From: Acidobacteriota bacterium
Lineage (GTDB): Bacteria > Acidobacteriota > Blastocatellia > Chloracidobacteriales > JADJPF01
Direction: 5' to 3'
Length of the DNA: 64,000 bases
Assembly (NCBI GenBank): GCA_016213785.1
Contig: JACQZQ010000100.1
Coordinates: 1 to 64,000 of the forward strand
Shown: positions 7,708 through 16,296 of the stretch, one piece after another
Layout of the letters: every line of letters starts with the position of its first letter
Position numbering within the stretch: the first letter of the stretch is position 1
The notes under the pieces: generated by a model
Seen by the model: only the letters and a program-made list of their open reading frames with translations
What the model was told of the DNA's origin: nothing
Databases searched by the model: none
Program-made: the position numbers and the translations under genes

Positions 7708-9171
7708 ATGGATACAGTAAAGAAACCTGCTAAAGCTAAGAGTGATCCTTGGACAGGAAAAGTAATAGCTGAAAAATATAAGCTAGAAACTTTAATTGGT
7801 TCTGGTGGAATGGGGTCTGTTTATCTAGGAAAACACCTACAACTTGGCCGCACTGTAGCAGTTAAAGTAATGAATCCTGATATTGCTAGTGATAAAACTG
7901 CTGCTGCTCGCTTTATTCGTGAAGCTAAAGCCTCAGCTAAACTAGAACATCCAAACACTGTTACTATTCATGACTTTGGTATGATGGATAGTAATGCTGG
8001 GGCTTTTATCGTAATGGAATATATTACAGGGCAAACCTTGCGTAAGTATCTAGCTACCAATGGCCCTATAACTTTAGAAAAAGCTTTAGAATGGTTTGTT
8101 CCAATATGTGATGCTATAGAAACTGCACACCAAAAAGGCATTGTTCATCGAGATCTTAAGCCAGAAAATATTATGCTTAAAATGCTAGGAGAAGAAATAG
8201 TTATAAAAGTAGTAGATTTTGGTTTAGCTAAAATAACAACTGATAGTGGGGTTTCTATCTCGCAAAAACTAACGCAAACAGGTGAATTTATGGGTACGCC
8301 TCAATATATGGCACCAGAAGTTTATGATGGGGAAATGGCAGATAACCGTGCAGATATTTATGCTCTAGGAATTATTCTTTATGAAATGATTACAGGTAAA
8401 GTTCCTTTTTCTGGATCTGTACAAAATATTATTTCAGGACATCTTTTTAGGGAACCGCCTCCTGTTATTAATATCAATCCAAACCTACCACTAAACCTAG
8501 ACCAAGTGCTTAAGCTAGCCTTAGAAAAAAGACGTGAAAATCGTATTAGTAGCGCTCTTGAATTTGCAAAAGCTTTTAAGAGTGTAGTTGAACCTAATAA
8601 TAAGGTTAAGCTAGTAGGCGTAAATGACAGACCTAGTATAGTTAGTAGTGCTCTAAATGCTATAGATAGAGGAAATAATGCTAATACAGGAGTAAATTTA
8701 CTTGAAAATACATCACAAAATAGACTGGCTGCGCCTACTTTAGTAGATCTGTCTGATAATCTTCCAACTTTACAAGATTCTATTCCAAAAACAGCTAAAG
8801 TTGAGATACAAAATATTGATAATGCTAAAGAAAACCAAATGTCTTTCTCTAAAGAAGAAAGTGTAAGTTTAAGCAATAGCCCTATATTAAAAGAAAAATT
8901 AAAAGAAAAATTAAAAGAAAAATTAAAAGAAAAACCTTGGATAGCTTTTGTTTTAGCAGGAGTAATATTTGTTATTTTAGTTGTTGTTATTTTTGTATTT
9001 AGAGCATTTTTAGGAAAGAGTGTTTCTCCAAGTTCAACAGAGTCTATAAATAATCCCTCTAATACTTCAAGCCCAACTCCTAGTGCTAAAAAAAGCTCTA
9101 GTAAAATACTTTCTGAAACTACACCAAAAACAGAAAAAGAAGTGCGTAAAGAAATAAAAAAGAATCAATAA
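7708..9171 (+). CDS. Membrane-anchored PknB-like Ser/Thr protein kinase
   Basis: The kinase domain spans residues 24-285: GSGGMGSVYLG loop, AVKVM lysine, HRDLKPEN near 147, VDFGLAK and a GTPQYMAPE segment. A Ser/Thr/Asn-rich linker leads to an unusual juxtamembrane (LKEK)4 helix encoded by a 12-bp repeat, then one TM helix at about 411-433 (WIAFVLAGVIFVILVVVIFVF). Only some 55 low-complexity residues follow, rich in Ser, Thr, Pro and Lys. The topology places the kinase in the cytosol with a short disordered external tail and no PASTA or other sensor domain. It follows the zinc-ribbon membrane protein and converges on the next gene with an 11-base gap and no visible terminator. Confidence 0.92.
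   Translation: MDTVKKPAKAKSDPWTGKVIAEKYKLETLIGSGGMGSVYLGKHLQLGRTVAVKVMNPDIASDKTAAARFIREAKASAKLEHPNTVTIHDFGMMDSNAGAFIVMEYITGQTLRKYLATNGPITLEKALEWFVPICDAIETAHQKGIVHRDLKPENIMLKMLGEEIVIKVVDFGLAKITTDSGVSISQKLTQTGEFMGTPQYMAPEVYDGEMADNRADIYALGIILYEMITGKVPFSGSVQNIISGHLFREPPPVININPNLPLNLDQVLKLALEKRRENRISSALEFAKAFKSVVEPNNKVKLVGVNDRPSIVSSALNAIDRGNNANTGVNLLENTSQNRLAAPTLVDLSDNLPTLQDSIPKTAKVEIQNIDNAKENQMSFSKEESVSLSNSPILKEKLKEKLKEKLKEKPWIAFVLAGVIFVILVVVIFVFRAFLGKSVSPSSTESINNPSNTSSPTPSAKKSSSKILSETTPKTEKEVRKEIKKNQ
8887..8934 (+). repeat. 12-bp tandem repeat, four perfect copies (ttaaaagaaaaa)
   Basis: Four identical copies encode (LKEK)4 directly before the TM helix of the kinase at 7708. The A-rich unit is a slippage-prone track that would alter juxtamembrane helix length by four residues per unit without a frameshift. 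Confidence 0.9.
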
Positions 9172-9182
9172 GTTAGAATTAA

Positions 9183-11498
9183 TTATTTTCTTTTAAGTTG
9201 ATAAAGTCTAGTTTGTGGGTCATGTGGGTGATTTTTACCTGTACGGCCAAAACTAAGAACATCCATAGGACAACTAACTACACAAGCAGAACAGCGTACA
9301 CATTGAATATCATTCATAGGACGACCCTGACCTGCATAACCCATTACATCTATTCCCATATGACAAACCTTAGTGCAAATATTACAATTAATACATTTAT
9401 CTTTATCAGCAAAGATCCTATAGCTAGAGAATTTTGTATAAATATTCATTAATGCTGCAAGAGGACAACCATAGCGACACCAAATCCTACCAGAATAGAA
9501 AAAATATGTTCCTAACCCAATTGTTCCAGCAAATCCTATATCTATAAATAATGTATACCATTTATATAGATTCTCACTAATTTGCTCTAAACTAATACCA
9601 AAAAAAGTTATAGTTCCATAAGAAAACCAATGCCCTAAAATCCAAATAAAAGTTATTAAAAAAATACTAAATAATATTATTTGGCTAAGGTTTTCCCATT
9701 TTTTAGCAGTAGCTCCATGCGGAGCAAGTGTCCGATAACTATCGCCAAGAGTTTCTGCTAACCCTCCACAAGAGCAAATCCAGCCACAATAAGCACCTTT
9801 ACCAAAATAATAAATTAAAATTGGGATAATAATAAAAGTTTGTACTATGCTAACCACTAACCAAAACATTATTGGTTGATTAGTAAATAAATTATAGATA
9901 AAAAGAGGGTAAGCCAAAATAAAACCGTAAACTCTCCAATAAGAACCATTAGGAAAAGCATTTTGTTCTAACCACTGAGGTAGGAGTTTATGCTCAAGCG
10001 TCCAAGGCAAAAAATATTGAGGTAATAAAAAGAGCAAAAATACTTGAAAGAAAATTAATGAAAAAGTTTGTTTTGTAATATAAGAATTATTTTTATTAAT
10101 AATTCGCTTAATACCAAAAACTACTATTGTTAAACTATAAAGAAAACTATACCAAAAATCAGCAGTCTTATTTAATAAAAGAAAATGCTCTTTACCACTA
10201 ACATACCATAAAGAAAATAGAGAAATTCCTAGAGTCGTTATTATTAAAAGGCTTGGGGCAATTAAATGTTTTATACTAATCTTTTTATTTACAGCTAAAT
10301 ATCCAATAAAAGCCAGTAATATACTAATAAGAATAGTTAAACTTGGAGCAACCAATTCAGATAATTGTCCTGATTGTTGTAAAAGAGAAGTTCCTGTTAA
10401 ATGTTTACCAAAATAAACTAGGGTAAAAATAAAAACAGATAAACAATAGAAAAAAAATCTAATTAATGTCCAGCTATTTTCTATTTTAATGCCAATTTTT
10501 TCCAAAAATTCATAGGGAAGTTCTGCCCCTATCATCTTAAAAACTAAATCATTAGGTAACTTTATTTCTTCCTTTCCAAGCTTTAGAATTACTGTTTTAT
10601 TCTGTATTTCCTTAACTTGTGAATTAAAAATTACTTTAATTTTGTTTTCTTTTATATGTTGGTTGATTTTTATGGAATTAGCACTTTTAAGACGAAAAAA
10701 TTTTTCTTGACGATAAGATAAAGTAACCTTGTTTGTATCAGCTAAGGCTAAAGCGCTTTCTACTGCTGAATCTCCGCCTCCTATCACTAGAATATTTTGA
10801 TTTTTATAGTCTTGAGGATTGTAAAATTTACTACTTACTTTAGAGAGATTTTCACCTTTAATATTTAGCTTGCGAGAGTTAGCAGACTGACCTATTGCTA
10901 GGACTACATTGCTAGCAAAAAGACTAGGGTGATTTTCTGTAAAAATTTCAAAAATTCCATTACTATTTTTCTTTATATCCTCTACTTTCATTCCTTCAGA
11001 AATTAGTAGTTTTTCATCTTCTAAAACTTTATACCAGGAATTTAATGTATCTTCTTTAGTTGCTAAAGTAACAGGTAGTTTACTTGGTGAAGTAAGGCTT
11101 GTAGGTTCAGCAAAAATCATTTTTCCGCTAGGGAAATTGGCTATTGTATTTGCAACTCGGCTAGCTTCTAAAACTATATATTTAAGATTTTGTTTTTTGG
11201 CTTCTAATGCAGCAGAAAGTCCTGCTGCGCCTGCTCCAATGATTACTACATCATAAATATTACTACTTTCATCGGGTTTTTCTTGAAAAGGTTTTATCTC
11301 TTTAGTGATTTTGTTGATTACATCATAGCCTTGCTTAGTTGCAAATTTTAGTAAAGGTAAGCCAGTAATATCTCCAATTAAATAAAGGTTAGGAATTTCT
11401 GATTCATCAGTATTTTTAAGTATAGGGTAATGTAGTACATCTCCAACAGGATTATCCTTTTGTAGCCAGTCAAAATAACGCTTAAAGAGACTAAACAT
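9183..11498 (-). CDS. FAD-dependent reductase fused to a NapH/CcoG-like polyferredoxin membrane protein
   Basis: A 771-aa composite redox protein. After an N-terminal stretch (NLYLIGDITGLPLLKFA) that resembles the C-terminal FAD-contacting end of thioredoxin-reductase-like enzymes, a flavin domain begins with GAGAAGLSAA at 88-97 and an NAD(P)-site GGGDSAVESA near 240. From about 345 there are some ten hydrophobic segments. The second half carries CGWICSCGG and WCRYGCPLAA, as in NapH/NosR/CcoG-type proteins, then two 4Fe-4S motifs near the C-terminus (CINCNICTKVCHMG and CVRCSACVVSCP). The layout implies electrons passing from NAD(P)H through flavin and Fe-S centres across or along the inner membrane. 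It lies directly downstream of the anti-sigma gene (10-base gap), probably in the sigma operon. The acceptor is unknown. Confidence 0.85.
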   Translation of the reverse strand: MFSLFKRYFDWLQKDNPVGDVLHYPILKNTDESEIPNLYLIGDITGLPLLKFATKQGYDVINKITKEIKPFQEKPDESSNIYDVVIIGAGAAGLSAALEAKKQNLKYIVLEASRVANTIANFPSGKMIFAEPTSLTSPSKLPVTLATKEDTLNSWYKVLEDEKLLISEGMKVEDIKKNSNGIFEIFTENHPSLFASNVVLAIGQSANSRKLNIKGENLSKVSSKFYNPQDYKNQNILVIGGGDSAVESALALADTNKVTLSYRQEKFFRLKSANSIKINQHIKENKIKVIFNSQVKEIQNKTVILKLGKEEIKLPNDLVFKMIGAELPYEFLEKIGIKIENSWTLIRFFFYCLSVFIFTLVYFGKHLTGTSLLQQSGQLSELVAPSLTILISILLAFIGYLAVNKKISIKHLIAPSLLIITTLGISLFSLWYVSGKEHFLLLNKTADFWYSFLYSLTIVVFGIKRIINKNNSYITKQTFSLIFFQVFLLFLLPQYFLPWTLEHKLLPQWLEQNAFPNGSYWRVYGFILAYPLFIYNLFTNQPIMFWLVVSIVQTFIIIPILIYYFGKGAYCGWICSCGGLAETLGDSYRTLAPHGATAKKWENLSQIILFSIFLITFIWILGHWFSYGTITFFGISLEQISENLYKWYTLFIDIGFAGTIGLGTYFFYSGRIWCRYGCPLAALMNIYTKFSSYRIFADKDKCINCNICTKVCHMGIDVMGYAGQGRPMNDIQCVRCSACVVSCPMDVLSFGRTGKNHPHDPQTRLYQLKRK

Positions 11499-11508
11499 AA
11501 ATTAAATT

Positions 11509-12426
11509 TTAGTGAAAAAGCTTAGATTCTTCTGTATTAGATAGCGAATTTATAGCTAATTCAGAGGTAATAGCATTGATTTCTTCTTTAGTCAAATCTC
11601 CTGCTACAATCCATAAATTATTCTTTTGTGTACTGATAGCAGCTATTTGTAAATTAGATTCTTGGTGAAGATATAACTCATTTGGAGTAATGGTTTTAAA
11701 CTTTTCTTGGAATTTATTTACTGCTTCTTGTGAACCATAATAAAGAGAGATTTGTTTATCTCCTTTGCTATACATCATATGTAAGAAGGGTGCTTTATAA
11801 ACTTTACAAGGATGAAGATCAGAAAAATGTACTCCTAAGGTATCTAACTTAGGTAAGTTAATATTGTTTGCTTGCAAGAGTCTCTCTTTTGGGTAGCCTT
11901 TATGCCAACCAATATTTGATATTTCAATAGCACTACAAAATTGATGATTTCGTGCTACTCCACTTAATAAAGGGCCTGTGGAAGTAGCATAATAAGTAAT
12001 AGTAAAGAGACTTAAGCATATAATTGCAACTGATGCTGCAAGAGAAAGAAATATTTTTTTGCTTAAAGCAGACCATTTAGGACGAAGATTTAGTTTAACA
12101 ATGTTATTTTGTGAGGTTTTTATTGAGTTATCATTTGAAGAAGCTAAGACTAAATTTTCTGTAGCCTTTATCTTTGAGGTAATTTCATCTTTAACTAAAC
12201 TATTAATTTTATTTGAACGCGCCACTAAAGATAGATCAGTTTTATCTGCTTCTCTAATAACGGTTTTAACTAGGTTAGAAACATTTGTAAGTGCTTTTAG
12301 CTCTTTTTCACAACTAAGGCATTTTTCTAGATGATTAGCTACAGTAAGAGTGGTAGTTGTATCTAATTCATTTTCTAGATAAGCAGATAGTAATTCATTA
12401 ATTTGATGGCAGTTAAGCAGATTCAT
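11509..12426 (-). CDS. Zinc-finger anti-sigma factor, single TM helix
   Basis: The N-terminus has the zf-HC2/ZAS pattern of anti-sigma factors: CHQINELLSAYLE followed by HLEKCLSCEKEL, giving the H-x3-C-x2-C motif at about 32-39. One TM segment (LSLAASVAIICLSLFTITYYA) lies near 125-147, leaving a 155-aa periplasmic domain with two cysteines (FCSAIEIS, HPCKVYK) that might sense redox state or bind metal. It is encoded 39 bases downstream of the ECF sigma factor, the usual arrangement for a sigma/anti-sigma pair, and directly upstream of the redox fusion protein. The pairing suggests that the redox gene belongs to the regulated output, which is inference. Confidence 0.85.
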   Translation of the reverse strand: MNLLNCHQINELLSAYLENELDTTTTLTVANHLEKCLSCEKELKALTNVSNLVKTVIREADKTDLSLVARSNKINSLVKDEITSKIKATENLVLASSNDNSIKTSQNNIVKLNLRPKWSALSKKIFLSLAASVAIICLSLFTITYYATSTGPLLSGVARNHQFCSAIEISNIGWHKGYPKERLLQANNINLPKLDTLGVHFSDLHPCKVYKAPFLHMMYSKGDKQISLYYGSQEAVNKFQEKFKTITPNELYLHQESNLQIAAISTQKNNLWIVAGDLTKEEINAITSELAINSLSNTEESKLFH

Positions 12427-12465
12427 AAATTTTCCTTATTATTTTAATTTTATGCTTTTTGTATG

Positions 12466-13035
12466 CTATGCTGTTGCAATATTTTCATTATCTTCATTAT
12501 CTTCATTATCAGGACAAAGTAGTTTTTTCATCATTTGACGAGCACGATGTAGTCGTGACATCACTGTTCCCATAGGAACATTTAACATTATTGCTGCTTC
12601 TTTATAGGAAAACTCTTCTATTAAAACTAGAAAAATAATATCTCGATATTCTGTTGGTAAGCGATTAAGTGCTACTAAAGCGCCATGCTCATCCATTTCT
12701 AGTTTTGGCTCAAACTTTAATACATTTGCCATATTAGGTTCATCAACTGAAATATGTTCAGCTGTGTTTGATAAAGATTCTCTACGACGGTGAATTAAGT
12801 TAATCATTATTCGAAAAAGCCAAGCACGGCAGTTGCTTCCTAATTCAAAAGTGTGCCAATATTTCCAAGCTCTTAGTAAAGTCTCTTGTACTATATCGTC
12901 GGCTTCTGAAGAATTTGTACACATTCTAGTTGCTGTTCTTAGCAATATTTGAGTATGTATCAAAGCTAGGTTTTCAAAATTCTCAAGCTGGTCTTCTGTT
13001 GAAAGTAAAGCTAAATTATTATTGTCATTTGCCAT
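12466..13035 (-). CDS. ECF-family RNA polymerase sigma factor
   Basis: A 189-aa sigma-70-family ECF factor. Region 2 includes EADDIVQETLLRAWKYW and CRAWLFRIMINLI; region 4 includes LPTEYRDIIFLVLIEEFSYKEAA and the recognition-helix segment VPMGTVMSRLHRARQMM. The length is typical. The C-terminus has a (DNE)3 tract encoded by a 9-bp tandem repeat. It is the first gene of a minus-strand unit with the anti-sigma factor and the FAD/Fe-S protein. It probably autoregulates, but I could not identify a convincing GGAAC-type -35 upstream; an imperfect inverted repeat at 13157-13186 is a possible site. Confidence 0.93.
   Translation of the reverse strand: MANDNNNLALLSTEDQLENFENLALIHTQILLRTATRMCTNSSEADDIVQETLLRAWKYWHTFELGSNCRAWLFRIMINLIHRRRESLSNTAEHISVDEPNMANVLKFEPKLEMDEHGALVALNRLPTEYRDIIFLVLIEEFSYKEAAIMLNVPMGTVMSRLHRARQMMKKLLCPDNEDNEDNENIATA
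12484..12510 (-). repeat. 9-bp tandem repeat, three copies, encoding DNE units
   Basis: Three perfect copies of ttcattatc (plus-strand reading) near the 3' end of the sigma gene encode DNEDNEDNE in its acidic tail. The change is in frame and outside region 4. Confidence 0.8.
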
Positions 13036-13156
13036 AAGTGATTTGTTATTAAAAGTTAAAAATTACTAGTAACCAAGAATTTAACCTACTTTTTTCTAAA
13101 AGTAAGAAGCTATGGTTTAGTGATAAGTGATTTATTATATTAAAGAGCCTTTTGGG

Positions 13157-13186
13157 AAACTTTATTCCAATTAATGGAAAAAGTTT
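13157..13186. promoter_or_regulatory. Imperfect inverted repeat upstream of the ECF sigma gene
   Basis: AAACTTTATTCCA and TGGAAAAAGTTT form arms of 12-13 bases with one bulge around a five-base AT-rich loop. It sits about 120 bases before the sigma start and about the same before the duplicated-domain gene, in the divergent intergenic region. It lacks a T-tract, so an operator is more plausible than a terminator, but this is only a structural observation. Confidence 0.35.
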
Positions 13187-13301
13187 TTCGCCTAATTGGT
13201 AAGTTTTGAGTTATTATTGCTCTTTAATTCAGCTTTCATTCATAAAATATTCATTACTTTTTATTTTCTAAATAACTTCATAAGCAGGAGACTTTTTTTT
13301 A

Positions 13302-14894
13302 ATGGTGAGAAAAGCAAAAGAATCTAAAATAGCAGAAGAATATACTAAAAAACTAGAATCTATAGGTTGGTTTGATGGTTTTCCTAAAGAAACCCTAGAA
13401 GCAACTCATCAAAATATTGAAAAAGATAAAAAAAGAAGACCAGATTTTTGCTTACATGGTCTATTAATAAGTCTAGAATCTGCAACTTATGAAGGTGTTT
13501 ATAGAGAAATCACTTTAGCCTTAGCAAAAAGTTCTTATGGGCTTTTTAAGCCTGCTTCTATTGCAGAAAAATGGGCAGAATTACCAGAAGGAACTTACGT
13601 CGAAATCTCTATTATTATAGGTGGAAAAGAATATGCTCATGAATGGATAGCAAAAGATAGCTATATAGATGAAAATTTTGACTATTTGGTTAGAGAAATA
13701 ATTGAAAGAGTTGACCCAAAATTAACCTTAGGAACCATTTGGTTAGGAGGTCAACAGGTACTCTATCTTGTTTGTAATAAAGCAGCTTACTTAAATGGTA
13801 TTAAACAGGGGCTTTTTTTATCTAGCTATAAGGACTTAAATTTTTCAGATGAAACAGTTAGCAATTTAATAAGTAGATTTCGTGATAAAAAGTCTTCCTT
13901 GCGACTACAAGCTGCAACATTATTAAAGATGTGGTTTGAACTTGGTTGGTTTGATTTTGAGGCTGCAAAGCTTCTTCAAGCTGCTACTAAAGATAGAGAT
14001 GCAACAATTAAAAAGCTAGCTAGCGAATTTGTTGAAAAATATGGTAAAGAGTTAGAAAATTCTGAAAAACAACAAACTACCTTATCAAAGAAACTTGTAA
14101 GATTTAATATCCAAAATGGCTACACCCGTACTAAAGACCAAAGCTTATTAGAAAACCGCATACGTGCTTCTAGAGAATACTTAAAGAAATTAGATGAAAT
14201 AGGCTGGTTTGAAGGCTTACCAAAAACGCTTCGTGATGTTACAGAAGATGAAATAGCCGATGATGATTATAACCGACCAGATTTGTGTTTACCTGGAGTT
14301 TATCAGTATTTAGATTGCGTTGAAACTGTAGGTGTACATAAAGCTTTAATTGAGAGTTTATGTGAACAGTCACATAAACTCTTTGTACCTACAAGTGTAG
14401 AAGAAAAATGGACAAAATCACGACAAATAACATTAACAATAAAAACTGATAATAGGAAATATACTAGTAGCTGGAAACAAGCAGATCAGTTTTTAGATGG
14501 TAATTTTGAAAACTTATTACGTAAAGCTATAGAAGATAGTGACCCAAAATTAACTTTAGGCACTATTTTACCAGGAGATGATTCAAGATTTTATTTAATT
14601 TGTAGCAAGTCTGCTTATGAAAGAGCTTTGGAAAAAGGCTTGTTTTTAAGCGTCTCTGATGGAGAATTAACACTTACAGAAGAGGGAGTAAATAACTTAA
14701 AAGAAATTTTTAGTAACACTTCATCTGCCCTACGTTTATTTGCTGCTGAACTACTAGCTATTTGGCTTCAAATTGGTAATTACAAAGATAGCTATTTAGA
14801 TATTTTCCGTAATGCTATTACAGACCCAGATGAAATTATAAGAAAAACGGCTAAAAAACTTATAACTAGATTTGGAAAGGTTTACACGCTTTAG
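13302..14894 (+). CDS. Unrecognised protein made of two tandem copies of one ~245-aa domain
   Basis: I do not recognise this 530-aa protein. Its two halves clearly align: EYTKKLESIGWFDGFPKE pairs with EYLKKLDEIGWFEGLPKT, RRPDFCLHG with NRPDLCLPG, SIAEKWAEL with SVEEKWTKS, and DPKLTLGTI occurs in both. Each unit ends in a helical stretch (SSLRLQAATLLKMW and SALRLFAAELLAIW) with a HEAT-like D-P/R-D turn. Copy one covers about 14-250 and copy two about 282-528, joined by a 30-aa basic linker. There is no signal peptide or TM, so it is cytosolic. The next gene, 50 bases on, encodes an AlbA_2-type protein, which may be a partner. Divergence between copies indicates an old duplication. Confidence 0.75.
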   Translation: MVRKAKESKIAEEYTKKLESIGWFDGFPKETLEATHQNIEKDKKRRPDFCLHGLLISLESATYEGVYREITLALAKSSYGLFKPASIAEKWAELPEGTYVEISIIIGGKEYAHEWIAKDSYIDENFDYLVREIIERVDPKLTLGTIWLGGQQVLYLVCNKAAYLNGIKQGLFLSSYKDLNFSDETVSNLISRFRDKKSSLRLQAATLLKMWFELGWFDFEAAKLLQAATKDRDATIKKLASEFVEKYGKELENSEKQQTTLSKKLVRFNIQNGYTRTKDQSLLENRIRASREYLKKLDEIGWFEGLPKTLRDVTEDEIADDDYNRPDLCLPGVYQYLDCVETVGVHKALIESLCEQSHKLFVPTSVEEKWTKSRQITLTIKTDNRKYTSSWKQADQFLDGNFENLLRKAIEDSDPKLTLGTILPGDDSRFYLICSKSAYERALEKGLFLSVSDGELTLTEEGVNNLKEIFSNTSSALRLFAAELLAIWLQIGNYKDSYLDIFRNAITDPDEIIRKTAKKLITRFGKVYTL

Positions 14895-14967
14895 AATTTA
14901 TATTAAAAAATAAAATTAAGACTCTATTATAAAAACAGACAATTTGTTTTTGTCTCACTTTGTTTTC

Positions 14968-16257
14968 ATGAAACAAAAAAAATTTAAACCTTCACGTTCC
15001 CGTAATAAACCTGGCTCAGAACGCTCTTTTTATGAGAAGCTTTTTAACGAAGATTATCCTAGGTTAGAGCACTTAGATTTACTTAATTTAATTCGAGGAG
15101 GAGAAGACTCTTATCTTGAATTAAAAGTTAGGCTTACCAACAATGAGAAAATAATTTCAGAAATTGTTGCACTTGCTAACTCTGGTGGAGGGGCAATTAT
15201 TTTTGGTGTTAATGATAATCGTTATATTGAAGGATTAGATGACCCAGAAGAAGTTGAAGATGAATTAAAGCAAATTTGCCGCACACAAATAACCCCGCCT
15301 GTCTGGCCTTATATTGACAAAGTTGCTTTTGATAATGGGAAACGCATTATTGTTTTAGATATAGATGAACGCCGTGCTCCTCATTATGCTTTTGACCACC
15401 GCTACTATGTTCGTGAAGGCTCTTCTATTCACGAAGCTAATGCAGAAGAAGTAACAAAACTCTTTACTCGACTTAAACCTAATAGCTATGAGTCTATCCC
15501 TTTATTTAATACTACCATTGAGAATATAGACGAAGCTTTTGTTTGGTCTTATATTCGTGAATTACAAGGGGAACTTTTTAATAAAAATGGTAACTACCCT
15601 ACAGGGCAAGTATTAAAGGATATGCAACTAGGTATGGATTATGCAGATAATATAATTCCAACGGTTGCTGGGATGCTGCTTTTTGGGAACACCAACCAAA
15701 TAGGAAAACTTTTTTCCCGTAGTTCAATAGAACTAAAACGTATTTCGGGGGATAGTTTAACCTCTCCAATAGTAGAAAAAGCTTTATTTAATGGGAATTT
15801 AGCTACTCTTTTTGAAAGAGCACAAAATTTTATTGGTCGGTATGTAGACCTATGGGATAGTATTAATATTCGTAAAACTAAACCTGCTACTGAACCTGTA
15901 GCAGCACGGGCTAATTATAATAAGCCTGTAATTGTAGAAGCATTAACTAATGCTTTAGTCCATAGAGATTATTGTGTTCGTGAACAACCTATAAAGATTA
16001 ATATTTATGATAATCGTATAGAAATTATTAATCCTTGTATTAGTAAAATGCTTTCACGTAAAGGTCTAGAGGCATATGGAGCGGTATTTACAAATAACCC
16101 TAAGTTAAAAGCTGTATTTAAGTCTTCTGCATATGGTTTAAAAACAGTTTTAGGTGGGATTCCAGGTCTTAGACAGCTAGCCTATCGTAGCAGTGGACGC
16201 GAACCAAAAATAAACATTATTCAAGAAGAGTTTCGGATAGAAGTTTTTGGATGTTAG
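14968..16257 (+). CDS. AlbA_2/Schlafen-like putative DNA-binding protein with a C-terminal HATPase-like domain
   Basis: The AlbA_2 domain at about 45-150 shows the family pattern E(D/S)xxLELK...IxxEIVALANSGGGAIIFGVND, then YYVREGSS. The C-terminal region has EALTNALVHRDYC and IYDNRIEIINPC, the HATPase_c_4-type motif of the same family. Proteins of this class occur as transcriptional regulators, in Schlafen-like nuclease contexts and in defence islands. The track starts at a TTG (14944), but I prefer the ATG at 14968 because the preceding codons (FLSHFVF) do not fit a cytosolic basic N-terminus (MKQKKFKPSRSRNK) and no ribosome binding site supports the TTG. A usual C-terminal winged helix is not evident. 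It follows the duplicated-domain gene. Confidence 0.8.
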   Translation: MKQKKFKPSRSRNKPGSERSFYEKLFNEDYPRLEHLDLLNLIRGGEDSYLELKVRLTNNEKIISEIVALANSGGGAIIFGVNDNRYIEGLDDPEEVEDELKQICRTQITPPVWPYIDKVAFDNGKRIIVLDIDERRAPHYAFDHRYYVREGSSIHEANAEEVTKLFTRLKPNSYESIPLFNTTIENIDEAFVWSYIRELQGELFNKNGNYPTGQVLKDMQLGMDYADNIIPTVAGMLLFGNTNQIGKLFSRSSIELKRISGDSLTSPIVEKALFNGNLATLFERAQNFIGRYVDLWDSINIRKTKPATEPVAARANYNKPVIVEALTNALVHRDYCVREQPIKINIYDNRIEIINPCISKMLSRKGLEAYGAVFTNNPKLKAVFKSSAYGLKTVLGGIPGLRQLAYRSSGREPKINIIQEEFRIEVFGC

Positions 16258-16259
16258 TT

Positions 16260-16279
16260 CCCAGCCCCTTAAGGCTGGG
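16260..16279. other. GC-rich hairpin between convergent genes
   Basis: CCCAGCC and GGCTGGG form a seven-base stem around CCTTAA, three bases after the AlbA_2-type gene stop. There is no T-run on either exit side (the plus-strand tail is AAAAATAA), so it is a weak or factor-dependent terminator at best. Confidence 0.45.
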
Positions 16280-16296
16280 AAAAATAAGTTATTAAG

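Noticed and set aside
9198-9452. 84-aa plus-strand ORF opposite the Fe-S protein
   Set aside because: It lies fully inside the minus-strand redox gene in its cysteine-motif region and has no ribosome binding site or family-like sequence; a shadow ORF.
12950-13200. ECF-type autoregulated promoter (GGAATAA-like element)
   Set aside because: The match to a GGAAC-type -35 with a proper -10 is too weak to claim; only the inverted repeat was kept.
16260-16279. Strong intrinsic terminator
   Set aside because: The GC-rich stem is good, but neither side has a T-run, so it is kept only as a hairpin.
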